A DNA stretch of 64,000 nucleotides from Sphingobacterium sp. SYP-B4668 (GTDB lineage: Bacteria; Bacteroidota; Bacteroidia; Sphingobacteriales; Sphingobacteriaceae): contig NZ_CP115483.1 in assembly GCF_027627455.1 (NCBI RefSeq), forward strand, positions 3,410,001 through 3,474,000. Direction: 5' to 3'. Positions 8,126-16,519 of the stretch are shown piece by piece (position 1 is the stretch's first letter; each line of letters starts with the position of its first letter). The position numbers were made by a program, and so were the translations under genes. Under the pieces are notes generated by a model, which did not search any database, was not told the DNA's origin, and saw only the letters and a program-made list of their open reading frames with translations.

Positions 8126-8257
8126 ATAAGTCATAGCAGTTTGCAATAAACGCATAGCACTTGTTCATAAAGTCTTGGCACTTGTTCGATATCTATACCC
8201 TGTTTGGTTCAACTTACTAGGAGTTTATGACAAACTACTTACAGTTTTTCACCACTA
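8027..8257. repeat. Array of eleven degenerate 21-bp tandem units, each with a small inverted repeat
   Basis: Units start at 8027, 8048, 8069 and every 21 bases. The typical unit is CATAGCAGTTTGCAATAAACG. Within most units an AGTTT/ACTTT block is followed by its complement AAACT/AAGT. Where the second base of the left arm changes from G to C (units at 8111 and 8153), the right arm changes from C to G, so pairing is kept. The units are diverged from each other, so the array is not a recent slippage product. Confidence 0.85.
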
Positions 8258-8361
8258 TCGGCTCATAAAGGTCATTGCAACAGCGTTATAATCTCCACTT
8301 TCGATGACTCGCTATCCAGGCCTCTACCAAATTCCGTTGGAAGAACCAGGCGATTTTATAC

Positions 8362-8461
8362 TACTTTATTAATGTTGACCAATAGGATGACAGGCAATCG
8401 GTATTTACAATAAGTAGGATTCAAGAAGTGAAGCACCAATGGATTTAAATCTGATATACAT
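8362..8461. repeat. Direct repeat, downstream copy (flanks GH2 gene)
   Basis: 100 bases that match 11747-11845 with about five substitutions and one indel, in the same orientation. The copy holds the region that at the other end forms the GH2 promoter and leader. Here the -7-like element is broken by a one-base insertion (minus strand TACTTATTG instead of TACTTTTG), and no start codon follows. Confidence 0.92.
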
Positions 8462-8463
8462 AC

Positions 8464-8490
8464 AAAAAAAGCCCCTGAGAAACAGGGGCT
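8464..8490 (-). terminator. Terminator of the GH2 gene
   Basis: GCCCCTG / CAGGGGC stem with a 5-base loop. On the minus strand it is followed by seven T residues, 27 bases after the GH2 stop. Confidence 0.9.
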
Positions 8491-8516
8491 ATATATAAAA
8501 ATCAATAGTTTCTCTA

Positions 8517-11500
8517 TTATTCGACATCTTCAACAAGCGCCAACTTGGATATCATCACGTTAGGCCCCTTGCTTACCTTGGCACGAAGTTTCAAAACCCC
8601 ATCATTAGAATCTTCACGCATAACGTGTAGCTTTATCCAGGCACCTTCCTTATCATGCTTTCCAATGGTGTAATCTCGGCCTTCGAAGGTAATATCTCCT
8701 TCTCGACCATTGCTATTCCAATCATGGAAAAATACATATAAAGATCCAATCATCCCTTGAGGCACCTTAAATTGTACATCCACCTGTTTGCCTTGCCATG
8801 CGGAAGAGACTTCGTCCTTCCACACACCATCACACATCACCTGGTATGTGGTACCTTTCTTAGCTTCGGCACGATCCATCTCCAGTTGCCAATCGATATT
8901 TTGATTGGTGGCTTTTAACATTTTACCAGCCTCGACGTACAACAATGCTTTGGCAAATTCAGCAGGGATAACACTTTTTAGCGGCTCAATATAAATCAGC
9001 ATTTTTTTAAGGGAATCTAAGCTGTGCTCATATTCGGGACTAAACCGATTGGACTGCATATAGTGTAACAAACTCGACTTAAGCTGTTGCGCCACGGGAT
9101 TGTGAACATCACTAAGGTCAAATCCGCTCACCAATAGCCTACCCTCCCCCACCTTCAATTCAAATATCGATGCTAATTTATTATTGCGATGAAAATCATC
9201 TATAGGCTGGGCCAGGGGTCTATACGCAGCCGGAAAATCATTGATATAAAACCCTTTGGCATTTTTATAGATGGACTGCCATTGCCAGTCACTATGGAAC
9301 TCTGTAGGGAAGTCCATAAAAGCAGCATGCTTATCATTAACCAACATGCCAATTGTATTCTTACCCTGTCCAGGGAAAAATGTCAAAGACCAATATAAAG
9401 GGTAGTAATTAATGAGGTCGGAGGTTGTTGCATTACCTAGAGCTGAGGCTTGCAATAAGACCTTCCCCCCCTTTGCTAGCACTTGCTGTGCCTGTGTGTC
9501 GAAACGATCGGTTATATAAATATCGCCATCAGTCGTCTTAACATCTGGGTAGACCCAAATATCCCAACTGTTGCTATTTGCACGGGTCTCCAATCCCACC
9601 TCTACAGTCAACTTAGTCGCTTTTTTAATACTCGATAAAGCCGTTTGGATATTTCCAATGATATCTGCACTTCCAGTGGCAAATGTACGTGTGGCAAATC
9701 TACCGCCATCTACCAGACGTCCTTCTTGATCCTTAAGTTTCCAATAAACAGCATCTTGAATGCTTGTAGTACCATAATGAGCTATTTGAATCTTGGCTTG
9801 AAAAGCTTCATCGGATTTCCACACATACTTTGGTATCCGTAACAGCATAACGGTTGTATCATGATGCGTCCTAAACTTTTCGGGAGTAGTAATGCCTTTG
9901 CTATCATAAAATACGTCCAACCATCCAATCAAAGCCTCACCTTGTCCTTGATAATCCTGCATACTGAGTAATTGAATTCCTGCACAAGAAGGCGTACGCA
10001 GAAAAGATTCTATTTCATACTTGTACATGATCTGATTAAGCGCCCCTGAGGCCGCAACAAAAGCAGCATTTTGCTCTACAATCTTATTCTTCCGAGCTGT
10101 CTCCATAAACTCTTCAAAATTACGAGCTTTGAGTACTCCTGTATATTTCTTTATTTCGTCCCATTTGGGGTATACGGGCCACTGCCCTATTTCATGTGCT
10201 ATTACAGGGATGTTGGACTGACGGTATACCGATTCAAAATCCCAATCGGTATGAGCGCCCTTAATGCCTCTAGTAGCACCAACCTTATCTAAATTGTGCG
10301 TGGCTACAAATTGATCCATATCGGTAACCCTTCGCGCAGAGGAGACCGAGTAAAGGCGTCTATTATCTTTTTCCTGATAGGGCTTGAGCCAAGATTCCAT
10401 GGTATCAAAATCTGAATTACCGAGTTCGTTACCAATGGACATAGTTGTAAAAGCAGGATGATTACCGTATGTGGCAAACATTCTATGAATCTCCTTCTTT
10501 ACAAAGGCATCTGCTGATGGATTATGACCTAGTCCCTGAGGCCTACCTTGGGTGTTCATCTCTTCACGACCTGGATTGTCAACAGCCATCCACCAGTCCA
10601 ACCAAATGACTTCGGGTTGCATATAGATCCCTAAACGATTAGCTGCCTGAAAGGCCGCCTCTGGCGGACACCAAGAATGGAAACGTACGTGATTCAATCC
10701 ATACGTTTTATAAATTCTAAAAATCCGTTCCCACTCTTCGACATCAGTAGCCGGGTATCCAGTAATCGGAAAATGCACACAATCTAAATTTCCTCTAAAA
10801 AATACAGGCTTACCGTTCACCCATATTTTTGATTTAGATGCAGTCACCTCTCTGAAACCTACTTCTATCTTTTTGGTATCTACAACGCGGCCATCCTGAG
10901 CGACTATCTGCATATCTAGCACATAAAGGTTTGGATGGACATCGTCCCAAAGCTTGACATCAGCTGGCATATTGTCTTGCATATTCAAAACTGTCCGTTC
11001 ACCATCGAGTCTTAGCTGTTTGCTAGCACTGAAGACCTTATCTTTTGTCTTAAAATCGTAGAGATCATAGTGTATAGAGACATTTACCGTCTTTTTACCC
11101 TCATTGATCAACGTATCTACTATTTGAAGTGAGGTCGGTGAGATCTTAGTATACACCTGTGGATTGTCTAATCGAATATCATGTTTGGCAATAAGTTCCA
11201 CTTTACCTACGATTCCATTCCAAATGCTCTGTGTATACTCGGTATACAGATGACCTTTATCTCCAATATTGTGAATCATATCATTATTGACCCGAATTGT
11301 TAACCTGTGTTTCCCAACAGAGAGATGTCCAAGATCATGCATATGACTGGAACCCAAAGCGTCGTAGGTCGACATTTCCTGTTCGTCAACATAGACTTTC
11401 GACTCCCACATCACTCGCTCTAGATGTAGAAAAATACGTTTACCCTTCCAATCAGCAGGAATGGTAATATCCGTTTGATACCAAGCTGGCCCATAATATT

Positions 11501-11744
11501 TATAGGTACGCGTCAAGATTCCAAAATCCGGCCCTACAGTCTGGTCTCCATATTGAGCTTGATCTGTCGTTCCTGGAATCGCGATGCCATTGAATAAGTT
11601 TTGACGATACCATTGTTCAGAGATGCCTACATTTTTTTCATCCAATCCAAATCTCCACATACCATCAAGTCGATGATGCTGTTGAGCAGACAAGAAAGCA
11701 GTGTCGAAGGCTAAGACCAGTAAAAAAACTAAAAAGTGCTTCAT
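8517..11744 (-). CDS. Secreted glycoside hydrolase family 2 enzyme (beta-galactosidase/glucuronidase-like)
   Basis: 1075 residues with a signal peptide (MKHFLVFLLVLAF, cleavage near SAQQ). Domain order: sugar-binding jelly roll (~22-195, with RLDGMWRFGLD and PAWYQTDITIP), immunoglobulin-like domain (~195-300), then a TIM barrel (~305-600). In the barrel, KPVFFRGNLDCVHFP and YGLNHVRFHSWCPPEAAF lead to SIGNELGNS near residue 438, whose Glu is the expected acid/base. VIAHEIGQWPVYP near 518 carries a candidate nucleophile Glu. The ~400-residue C-terminal extension includes GGKVLLQASALG and a final beta-sandwich, longer than classical LacZ-type enzymes. Retaining hydrolysis of a beta-glycoside in the periplasm is expected; the substrate is unknown. 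The gene stands alone between two ~100-bp direct repeats. Confidence 0.9.
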   Translation of the reverse strand: MKHFLVFLLVLAFDTAFLSAQQHHRLDGMWRFGLDEKNVGISEQWYRQNLFNGIAIPGTTDQAQYGDQTVGPDFGILTRTYKYYGPAWYQTDITIPADWKGKRIFLHLERVMWESKVYVDEQEMSTYDALGSSHMHDLGHLSVGKHRLTIRVNNDMIHNIGDKGHLYTEYTQSIWNGIVGKVELIAKHDIRLDNPQVYTKISPTSLQIVDTLINEGKKTVNVSIHYDLYDFKTKDKVFSASKQLRLDGERTVLNMQDNMPADVKLWDDVHPNLYVLDMQIVAQDGRVVDTKKIEVGFREVTASKSKIWVNGKPVFFRGNLDCVHFPITGYPATDVEEWERIFRIYKTYGLNHVRFHSWCPPEAAFQAANRLGIYMQPEVIWLDWWMAVDNPGREEMNTQGRPQGLGHNPSADAFVKKEIHRMFATYGNHPAFTTMSIGNELGNSDFDTMESWLKPYQEKDNRRLYSVSSARRVTDMDQFVATHNLDKVGATRGIKGAHTDWDFESVYRQSNIPVIAHEIGQWPVYPKWDEIKKYTGVLKARNFEEFMETARKNKIVEQNAAFVAASGALNQIMYKYEIESFLRTPSCAGIQLLSMQDYQGQGEALIGWLDVFYDSKGITTPEKFRTHHDTTVMLLRIPKYVWKSDEAFQAKIQIAHYGTTSIQDAVYWKLKDQEGRLVDGGRFATRTFATGSADIIGNIQTALSSIKKATKLTVEVGLETRANSNSWDIWVYPDVKTTDGDIYITDRFDTQAQQVLAKGGKVLLQASALGNATTSDLINYYPLYWSLTFFPGQGKNTIGMLVNDKHAAFMDFPTEFHSDWQWQSIYKNAKGFYINDFPAAYRPLAQPIDDFHRNNKLASIFELKVGEGRLLVSGFDLSDVHNPVAQQLKSSLLHYMQSNRFSPEYEHSLDSLKKMLIYIEPLKSVIPAEFAKALLYVEAGKMLKATNQNIDWQLEMDRAEAKKGTTYQVMCDGVWKDEVSSAWQGKQVDVQFKVPQGMIGSLYVFFHDWNSNGREGDITFEGRDYTIGKHDKEGAWIKLHVMREDSNDGVLKLRAKVSKGPNVMISKLALVEDVE

Positions 11745-11746
11745 AT

Positions 11747-11845
11747 TACTTTATTAATGTTGACCAATAGGATTACATCCAATCGCTATTTACAAAAGTA
11801 GGATTCAAGGAGTGAAGCACCAATGGATTTAAATCTGATATACAT
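11747..11845. repeat. Direct repeat, upstream copy (GH2 leader/promoter)
   Basis: 99 bases starting 2 bases upstream of the GH2 start codon and matching 8362-8461 at roughly 95 percent by eye. This copy includes the intact promoter-like element. Confidence 0.92.
11793..11823 (-). promoter_or_regulatory. Probable GH2 promoter
   Basis: The minus strand reads TTG (from 11821-11823), a 20-base spacer, then TACTTTTG (11793-11800), matching the Bacteroidota -33/-7 pattern. It lies about 50 bases upstream of the GH2 start. Confidence 0.5.
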
Positions 11846-12007
11846 GCAGAATCTTATGATTACGGAATCTCTGCTGGATAGTCGGTCAAAGGAAAAATCT
11901 TAGCAGCGATTACTTTTTTATAAAATTTACAAGTATTAAGATAATTTAAGCAGCAATGGAATCGCATAATCCCCTACATTTGTCATCATCACTTTTATAG
12001 AAATCAC

Positions 12008-13339
12008 ATGGATCAAGGATCGCTTTCCCGTAAACATTTTATCCGCAATTCATCACTTGCGCTAGCAGGTCTGATGGCTGGCGGACATACTGCGGCCACT
12101 GCAGCCACTATTGTCGCACCCGTCGACCAAACTAAAGAAAGAAATTTTATGTTAAAGAATGTCAGACTGGAGACCGGTTTTGAATATGATGGCGAGGAAA
12201 TCATCGGTACACAAACAGCATTATTCAGTATCGAGATTAGTAATGGTAAGATTAAAGCTATCTTACCCAACACTCCACAATCCGATGCTAAAGATGCTAA
12301 AGGGCTGCTGATGTTACCAGCTTTCAGCGATATGCATATCCACTTGGACAAGACCTATTACGGAGGGCCTTGGAAAGCGACTAGAAGACGTAGCGGTGGA
12401 GTAAAAGGTATGATTGCGCTTGAACAGCAGATTCTACCGGAACTCTTAAAAACATCGACCCATCGTGCCGAGAAACTGATTGAACTCCTACAGTCAAACG
12501 GTTCCAGCTTTGCACGTAGCCACGTCAATATAGACCCCACCTCCAAATTGGACTCGTTGGTCAATCTTCAAAAGGCTTTGGAAAATAAGAAAGACTCCTT
12601 TACAGCAGAGCTAGTGGCATTTCCACAACACGGAATCTACTACACCAAATCTGAAAGTCTAATGAAGGAAGCTGCTACGATGGATATCGATTTTATCGGG
12701 GGCGTAGATCCTTACTCGCTAGATGGTCAAATCGAAAAAGCGACGGATTTCATCGTTAAACTGGCATTGGATAATCAAAAAGGGATAGACATACATCTTC
12801 ACGAAAGTGGCGAATCAGGATTGAAAACGGTAGAGTACCTCATTGATAAAGTCAATGAAAACCCGTCGTTAAAAGGAAAGACATTTCTCAGTCACTGCTT
12901 TGTACTAGGTCGATTAGAAAAGGCGCAGCAAGAGAAAATCGCAGAGAAGCTTGCTGAAGCTCAAGTTGGAATCGTCTCCACCGTTCCATTCGGAAGCCTC
13001 ATCATGCCGATTCCAACGCTTCACAAATACGGCGTCAATGTACAGGTAGGGAATGACAGCATCATTGACCATTGGAATACATTTGGCTCGGGAAGTGTAC
13101 TACAAAAAGCCAATGTAGCTGCTCAACTGTACGGCTACTCCACAGAGTTCGATCTGTCGAGGGCATTGAAATTAGCGACACGCAATGTATTGCCTCTCGA
13201 TGACCAAGGTAAACAACAGTGGCCCAGAACGGGTGATGACGCGACATTCGTACTCATCGATGCGAGCTGCTCAGCTGAGGCGGTATCCCGTATATCGTCA
13301 GTAAAATCACTTGTGCATCAAGGTCAGCTAGTGTACTAG
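12008..13339 (+). CDS. Exported cytosine-deaminase-like amidohydrolase
   Basis: 443 residues of the amidohydrolase superfamily, metal-dependent hydrolases with a TIM barrel. The metal site motif DMHIHLDKTY near residue 109 (HxHLDK) is typical of the cytosine deaminase / isopropylammelide hydrolase branch. DIHLHESGESG (~262), SHCF (~298) and VQVGNDSIIDHW (~345) supply the further His and Asp ligands. Unusually for this branch, the first ~38 residues look like an export signal (SRKHFIRNSSLALAGLMAGG, Tat-like with RK instead of RR). If that is not used, Met48 could start a cytoplasmic form. Substrate unknown; a cyclic amidine or amide is likely. It is followed by a structured stretch and is not in an operon. 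Confidence 0.82.
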   Translation: MDQGSLSRKHFIRNSSLALAGLMAGGHTAATAATIVAPVDQTKERNFMLKNVRLETGFEYDGEEIIGTQTALFSIEISNGKIKAILPNTPQSDAKDAKGLLMLPAFSDMHIHLDKTYYGGPWKATRRRSGGVKGMIALEQQILPELLKTSTHRAEKLIELLQSNGSSFARSHVNIDPTSKLDSLVNLQKALENKKDSFTAELVAFPQHGIYYTKSESLMKEAATMDIDFIGGVDPYSLDGQIEKATDFIVKLALDNQKGIDIHLHESGESGLKTVEYLIDKVNENPSLKGKTFLSHCFVLGRLEKAQQEKIAEKLAEAQVGIVSTVPFGSLIMPIPTLHKYGVNVQVGNDSIIDHWNTFGSGSVLQKANVAAQLYGYSTEFDLSRALKLATRNVLPLDDQGKQQWPRTGDDATFVLIDASCSAEAVSRISSVKSLVHQGQLVY

Positions 13340-13373
13340 CCACTCGCAACATACTTCTCACACTATAAATATG

Positions 13374-13444
13374 GCAGGCTTACCTAAGCTGCTATCCCAT
13401 CGATAATCGGTACGTCAATTGGATAGCAGTGACCGTAAGCCTGC
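13374..13444. other. 71-base element with two nested helices (possible structured RNA or terminator)
   Basis: GCAGGCTTAC (13374-13383) pairs with GTAAGCCTGC (13435-13444). Inside, CTGCTATCC (13389-13397) pairs with GGATAGCAG (13421-13429). The two helices are separated by a symmetric 5x5 internal loop, with a 23-base apical loop. It lies 34 bases past the amidohydrolase stop. There is no T-run, so it is not a standard intrinsic terminator. Confidence 0.5.
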
Positions 13445-13500
13445 TCCCGTATTCCACATTTCAGACACTCAAATCAAGCAAACTTTTGATATACAACCAT

Positions 13501-13528
13501 ATACAGGATAGCAAAAAATCTCCTGTAT
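13501..13528. repeat. Small 8-bp inverted repeat
   Basis: ATACAGGA (13501-13508) and TCCTGTAT (13521-13528) with a 12-base A-rich loop. Role unknown. Confidence 0.35.
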
Positions 13529-13626
13529 GCCTGTCATATCGAAAAACACGGAACTGGAGCTAACCAAACGTCAAAAAGCTTGCTTCAGGATAAAGTCAGG
13601 GAAATGTAAAGGCATCCAATAAAATA

Positions 13627-13665
13627 AAATCATTCTATTTAGACTTCTTCTAAATAGAATGATTT
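13627..13665. promoter_or_regulatory. Perfect 17-bp palindrome, probable repressor operator of the TonB operon
   Basis: Arms 13627-13643 and 13649-13665 are exact reverse complements around a 5-base centre, with core TTTAGA-n5-TCTAAA. The palindrome ends 3 bases before the -7 element at 13669, so it covers the expected -33 position, where a bound dimer would block transcription. The architecture resembles metal-responsive repressor sites (Fur or DtxR type), but no regulator can be assigned from sequence alone. Confidence 0.6.
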
Positions 13666-13668
13666 GCT

Positions 13669-13676
13669 TACCTTTG
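13669..13676 (+). promoter_or_regulatory. -7 element of the TonB operon promoter
   Basis: TACCTTTG matches TAnnTTTG perfectly and lies ~65 bases upstream of the receptor start. The -33 position falls inside the adjacent palindrome and has no obvious TTTG, which would suit a regulated promoter. Confidence 0.55.
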
Positions 13677-13741
13677 TCGGAAAATCACCCGGAATCTGCA
13701 CCAACATGCACAACATTACCTTATCCTGAAATACCAGCACA

Positions 13742-16513
13742 ATGAAAAAATCTTTACTTTTCTTTGCGCTTTTATCTTTGCAAACTACCGTCATTCACGA
13801 GGTACAAGCGCAGCAAACGCTGTCCTCTCAAGCGAAGATAACGACGCAAAAGCCCAACCTTACCGGAACCGTCAGACACGACACGGATCAAACTCCCCTA
13901 TTGGGTGCCACCGTTCGCGTAGTGGAACTAGGCCTATTCACCAAAACCGATGCCTCTGGTAAATTCAATTTTTCCAAAATTCCTAATGGCACCTATACCA
14001 TTACGGTACAATACCTAGGAATGTTGGAAGAAGAGCAAAAAATCACACTTCCCAGTGTCGATCTTCAATTTCTATTGAAAGAGAATAGCATTACGCTAAA
14101 AGATGTGGTGGTTATCGCCAAAGAACAGCGAAAAGATGGAGCAACTTCTACGATAATATTCCGAAAAGCCATAGAACATATGCAAGCTACTCATTTAGGG
14201 GAAGTCTTGCAGCTATTGCCCGGAGCAATCGTATCCAATCCAAATTTTACCAATCCCAATAAAACGAGCATCAGACAATACACGGGGGAGTATGCATCCC
14301 CAGGAGACAACATGAGCTCGATGGGCACATCTATTCTCGTCAATGGTGCCCCCCAATCCAACAACGCTAATTTACAAGCGATGAATACGGTCACATCGGG
14401 TGTATTGGCCGGTTTTTCCACGGCAAGTGGTATGGGTACGGATATGCGGCAGCTATCGGCTGATAATATTGAATCAGTAGAGGTAATACGCGGGATTCCA
14501 TCTGTTGAATATGGAGACTTAACCTCAGGCGCTGTATTGGTCAGTACAAAAGCTGGGATCGAACCCTTACAAGTCAAAGCGAGATTGAATCCAAAATTAA
14601 CACAATTTTGGGCTGGGCAAGGATTTGATCTAGGGGAGACGAAAGGCAACCTATTTGTAGATTTAGACTTCACAAAAGCTTATGACAAACAGATTACAGC
14701 CTATTCGGCCTATGAGCGGATGACTGGATCTATGCAATATACGAATACATTCGGCAAAGCGTTGCCCTTGTATTCCAACACGACTTTCTCCTTTGGGATG
14801 AATTTGGATGACAACAAAATTGATCCAGACTATCAAGCTGAGCAAATAATCAACAAAGCCCAAAATTATTCGTACCAATTGTCCACAAATGGTAAATGGA
14901 AATTAAACAAACAATTCGCTCGTAATCTTAACTATACATTGTCTGCCAATTACAGTTTACAAAAGGGATATCAGCAAAGATTAACAACTTTAAATGTATC
15001 AGCAAACAGCAGCGCAACCGAGGATGTAACCCAACAGGTACCCTATCTTCCATCCACCTTTCTCAATCAGTTATGGATTGAAGGCCAACCGCTCAACATT
15101 TTCGCCAAACTCTCGGATGACTTCTACCTGAAAACGGGTGAGGGTACGCATCGCATTCTAATTGGAGCAGACTATCGATTAGATGCTAATTTTGGAGCGG
15201 GAAGAACGGTTGACCCCAATAACCCCTATAGGACTGCGGATCCTTTTGGCTTTAGACCTCGATCATATCGAGATATTCCTTCCTTAAATCAGCTAGGCTT
15301 ATATATAGAGGATCGCTATACTACACAACTCTTCGATCGGGAACTACACGTACAGGCTGGACTAAGATGGGACCAGATACAACCTTTTGGGACATTGTCA
15401 CAATCGGTATTGGCCCCGCGAATCAACGCTTCGTATGACATCATAAAAGACTTGTCTATTCGGGCTGGATATGGTATCACGGCTAAATCTCCTACTCTAC
15501 TTTATCTTTATCCAGATAGGGCATATTATGATGCCTTCAGTCTGAATCACTATAAAGAAAATCCCATTGAGGCTATGGCAATCATCAGTACTAGAGTGTT
15601 CGAAACAGCTAATCCTGATTTAAAAATTGCACAAACATCGAAAAAGGAAATAGGAATAGACTATACAATAGGCAAAAGACGATTTTCTGTTGTAGGATAT
15701 TATGAACAAACCAAGAATGGCTATGAGATGAACACAAATCTCAATAGTGTAAAATTTTTCAACATCCCTACGTACTCGGTTATCGAATCGCCAGTAGGCC
15801 AACCGCCAGTGCTGAGCCCAACTGTAGGTGAGAGCCTCTTGGTCTCAACATTCAACTCTCCAAGTAATGATCGAAATATTCTAAATAAAGGAATCGAGTT
15901 TGACTTTGACTTTGGACGATTCGACAATATCAGGACATCATTTGTCCTCAATGGCGCCTACCTCTCTACCAAGCTCATGACGCAATCACCTTATATACTC
16001 TTGCAACATGCGGCTAATACCCCCCTCACCCGAATCGGAGTATTTGAAGCCAGAGGAATGCAACAAGAGCGATTTGTCACCACCCTAAGGGCAATACACA
16101 ATATTCCAGAATTCCGATTTATCATCACCGCTACTGCCCAGACGATATGGAAAGATCAACATAAGTACGTTAACTATTCAAGCATACCTGTAGGTTATAT
16201 TCCTGTGGGAGCTGCTGGCAGCACACCTCAGATTACCTATTTTACAGAAGCCGAACGTCAGAATATTACAGAAGCAGACCGGGACATCTATCTCAGCCTG
16301 AATGACGGTTATTACAAGACAGAAAGCTGGAAACCACTTTGGCTTTTCAATCTGAAAATGACAAAGGAGTTTGCCAACAATATGGGGTTTTCATTTTATG
16401 CAAACAACGTTTTCAACCATCGTCCACTCGAAGCAGGCACACGCTATCCACAGGAGTACGCAAAGCGTAATATCAGCATGTTCTACGGCACAGAAATAAC
16501 CCTTAAATTCTAA
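13742..16513 (+). CDS. TonB-dependent outer membrane receptor
   Basis: 923 residues. A signal peptide (MKKSLLFFALLSLQ, cleavage near VQAQ) precedes a carboxypeptidase-like regulatory domain at ~40-115 (LTGTVRHDTDQTPLLGATVRV, then KTDASGKFNFSKIPNGTYTITV). A plug domain at ~125-265 includes NIESVEVIRGIPSVEYGDLTSGAVLV, followed by a ~650-residue 22-strand-type beta-barrel ending in an aromatic-type terminus (FYGTEITLKF). Such receptors import ligands across the outer membrane using TonB/ExbBD energy. There is no SusD partner, so this is not a classic glycan utilisation pair. It is the first gene of a four-gene operon (gap to next gene 6 bases) behind the palindromic operator, which suggests repression by a metal or cofactor sensor. 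Confidence 0.92.
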   Translation: MKKSLLFFALLSLQTTVIHEVQAQQTLSSQAKITTQKPNLTGTVRHDTDQTPLLGATVRVVELGLFTKTDASGKFNFSKIPNGTYTITVQYLGMLEEEQKITLPSVDLQFLLKENSITLKDVVVIAKEQRKDGATSTIIFRKAIEHMQATHLGEVLQLLPGAIVSNPNFTNPNKTSIRQYTGEYASPGDNMSSMGTSILVNGAPQSNNANLQAMNTVTSGVLAGFSTASGMGTDMRQLSADNIESVEVIRGIPSVEYGDLTSGAVLVSTKAGIEPLQVKARLNPKLTQFWAGQGFDLGETKGNLFVDLDFTKAYDKQITAYSAYERMTGSMQYTNTFGKALPLYSNTTFSFGMNLDDNKIDPDYQAEQIINKAQNYSYQLSTNGKWKLNKQFARNLNYTLSANYSLQKGYQQRLTTLNVSANSSATEDVTQQVPYLPSTFLNQLWIEGQPLNIFAKLSDDFYLKTGEGTHRILIGADYRLDANFGAGRTVDPNNPYRTADPFGFRPRSYRDIPSLNQLGLYIEDRYTTQLFDRELHVQAGLRWDQIQPFGTLSQSVLAPRINASYDIIKDLSIRAGYGITAKSPTLLYLYPDRAYYDAFSLNHYKENPIEAMAIISTRVFETANPDLKIAQTSKKEIGIDYTIGKRRFSVVGYYEQTKNGYEMNTNLNSVKFFNIPTYSVIESPVGQPPVLSPTVGESLLVSTFNSPSNDRNILNKGIEFDFDFGRFDNIRTSFVLNGAYLSTKLMTQSPYILLQHAANTPLTRIGVFEARGMQQERFVTTLRAIHNIPEFRFIITATAQTIWKDQHKYVNYSSIPVGYIPVGAAGSTPQITYFTEAERQNITEADRDIYLSLNDGYYKTESWKPLWLFNLKMTKEFANNMGFSFYANNVFNHRPLEAGTRYPQEYAKRNISMFYGTEITLKF

Positions 16514-16519
16514 TCAGAC

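Larger units (their letters stand above)
7738..8516. other. Gene-free stretch with 21-bp array, direct repeat and terminator
   Basis: 779 bases between two minus-strand genes. From low to high coordinate it holds a promoter-like element for the AraC gene (7799-7806), a possible small repetitive frame (7955-8125), the eleven-unit 21-bp array (8027-8257), a duplicated copy of the GH2 promoter region (8362-8461) and the GH2 terminator (8464-8490). Confidence 0.7.
13340..13741. other. Gene-free stretch with three hairpins and the TonB-operon promoter
   Basis: 402 bases. It contains a 71-base two-helix element (13374-13444), a small hairpin (13501-13508 with 13521-13528) and a perfect 17-bp palindrome next to a -7 element (13627-13676). 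No further open frame of interest was seen. Confidence 0.6.

Noticed and set aside
8027..8257. CRISPR array
   Set aside because: The 21-bp units are directly adjacent with no unique spacers, and no cas gene is in the window.
8362..11845. Insertion sequence or composite transposon around the GH2 gene
   Set aside because: The flanking repeats are direct, not inverted; there is no transposase, and the repeats coincide with the gene's promoter.
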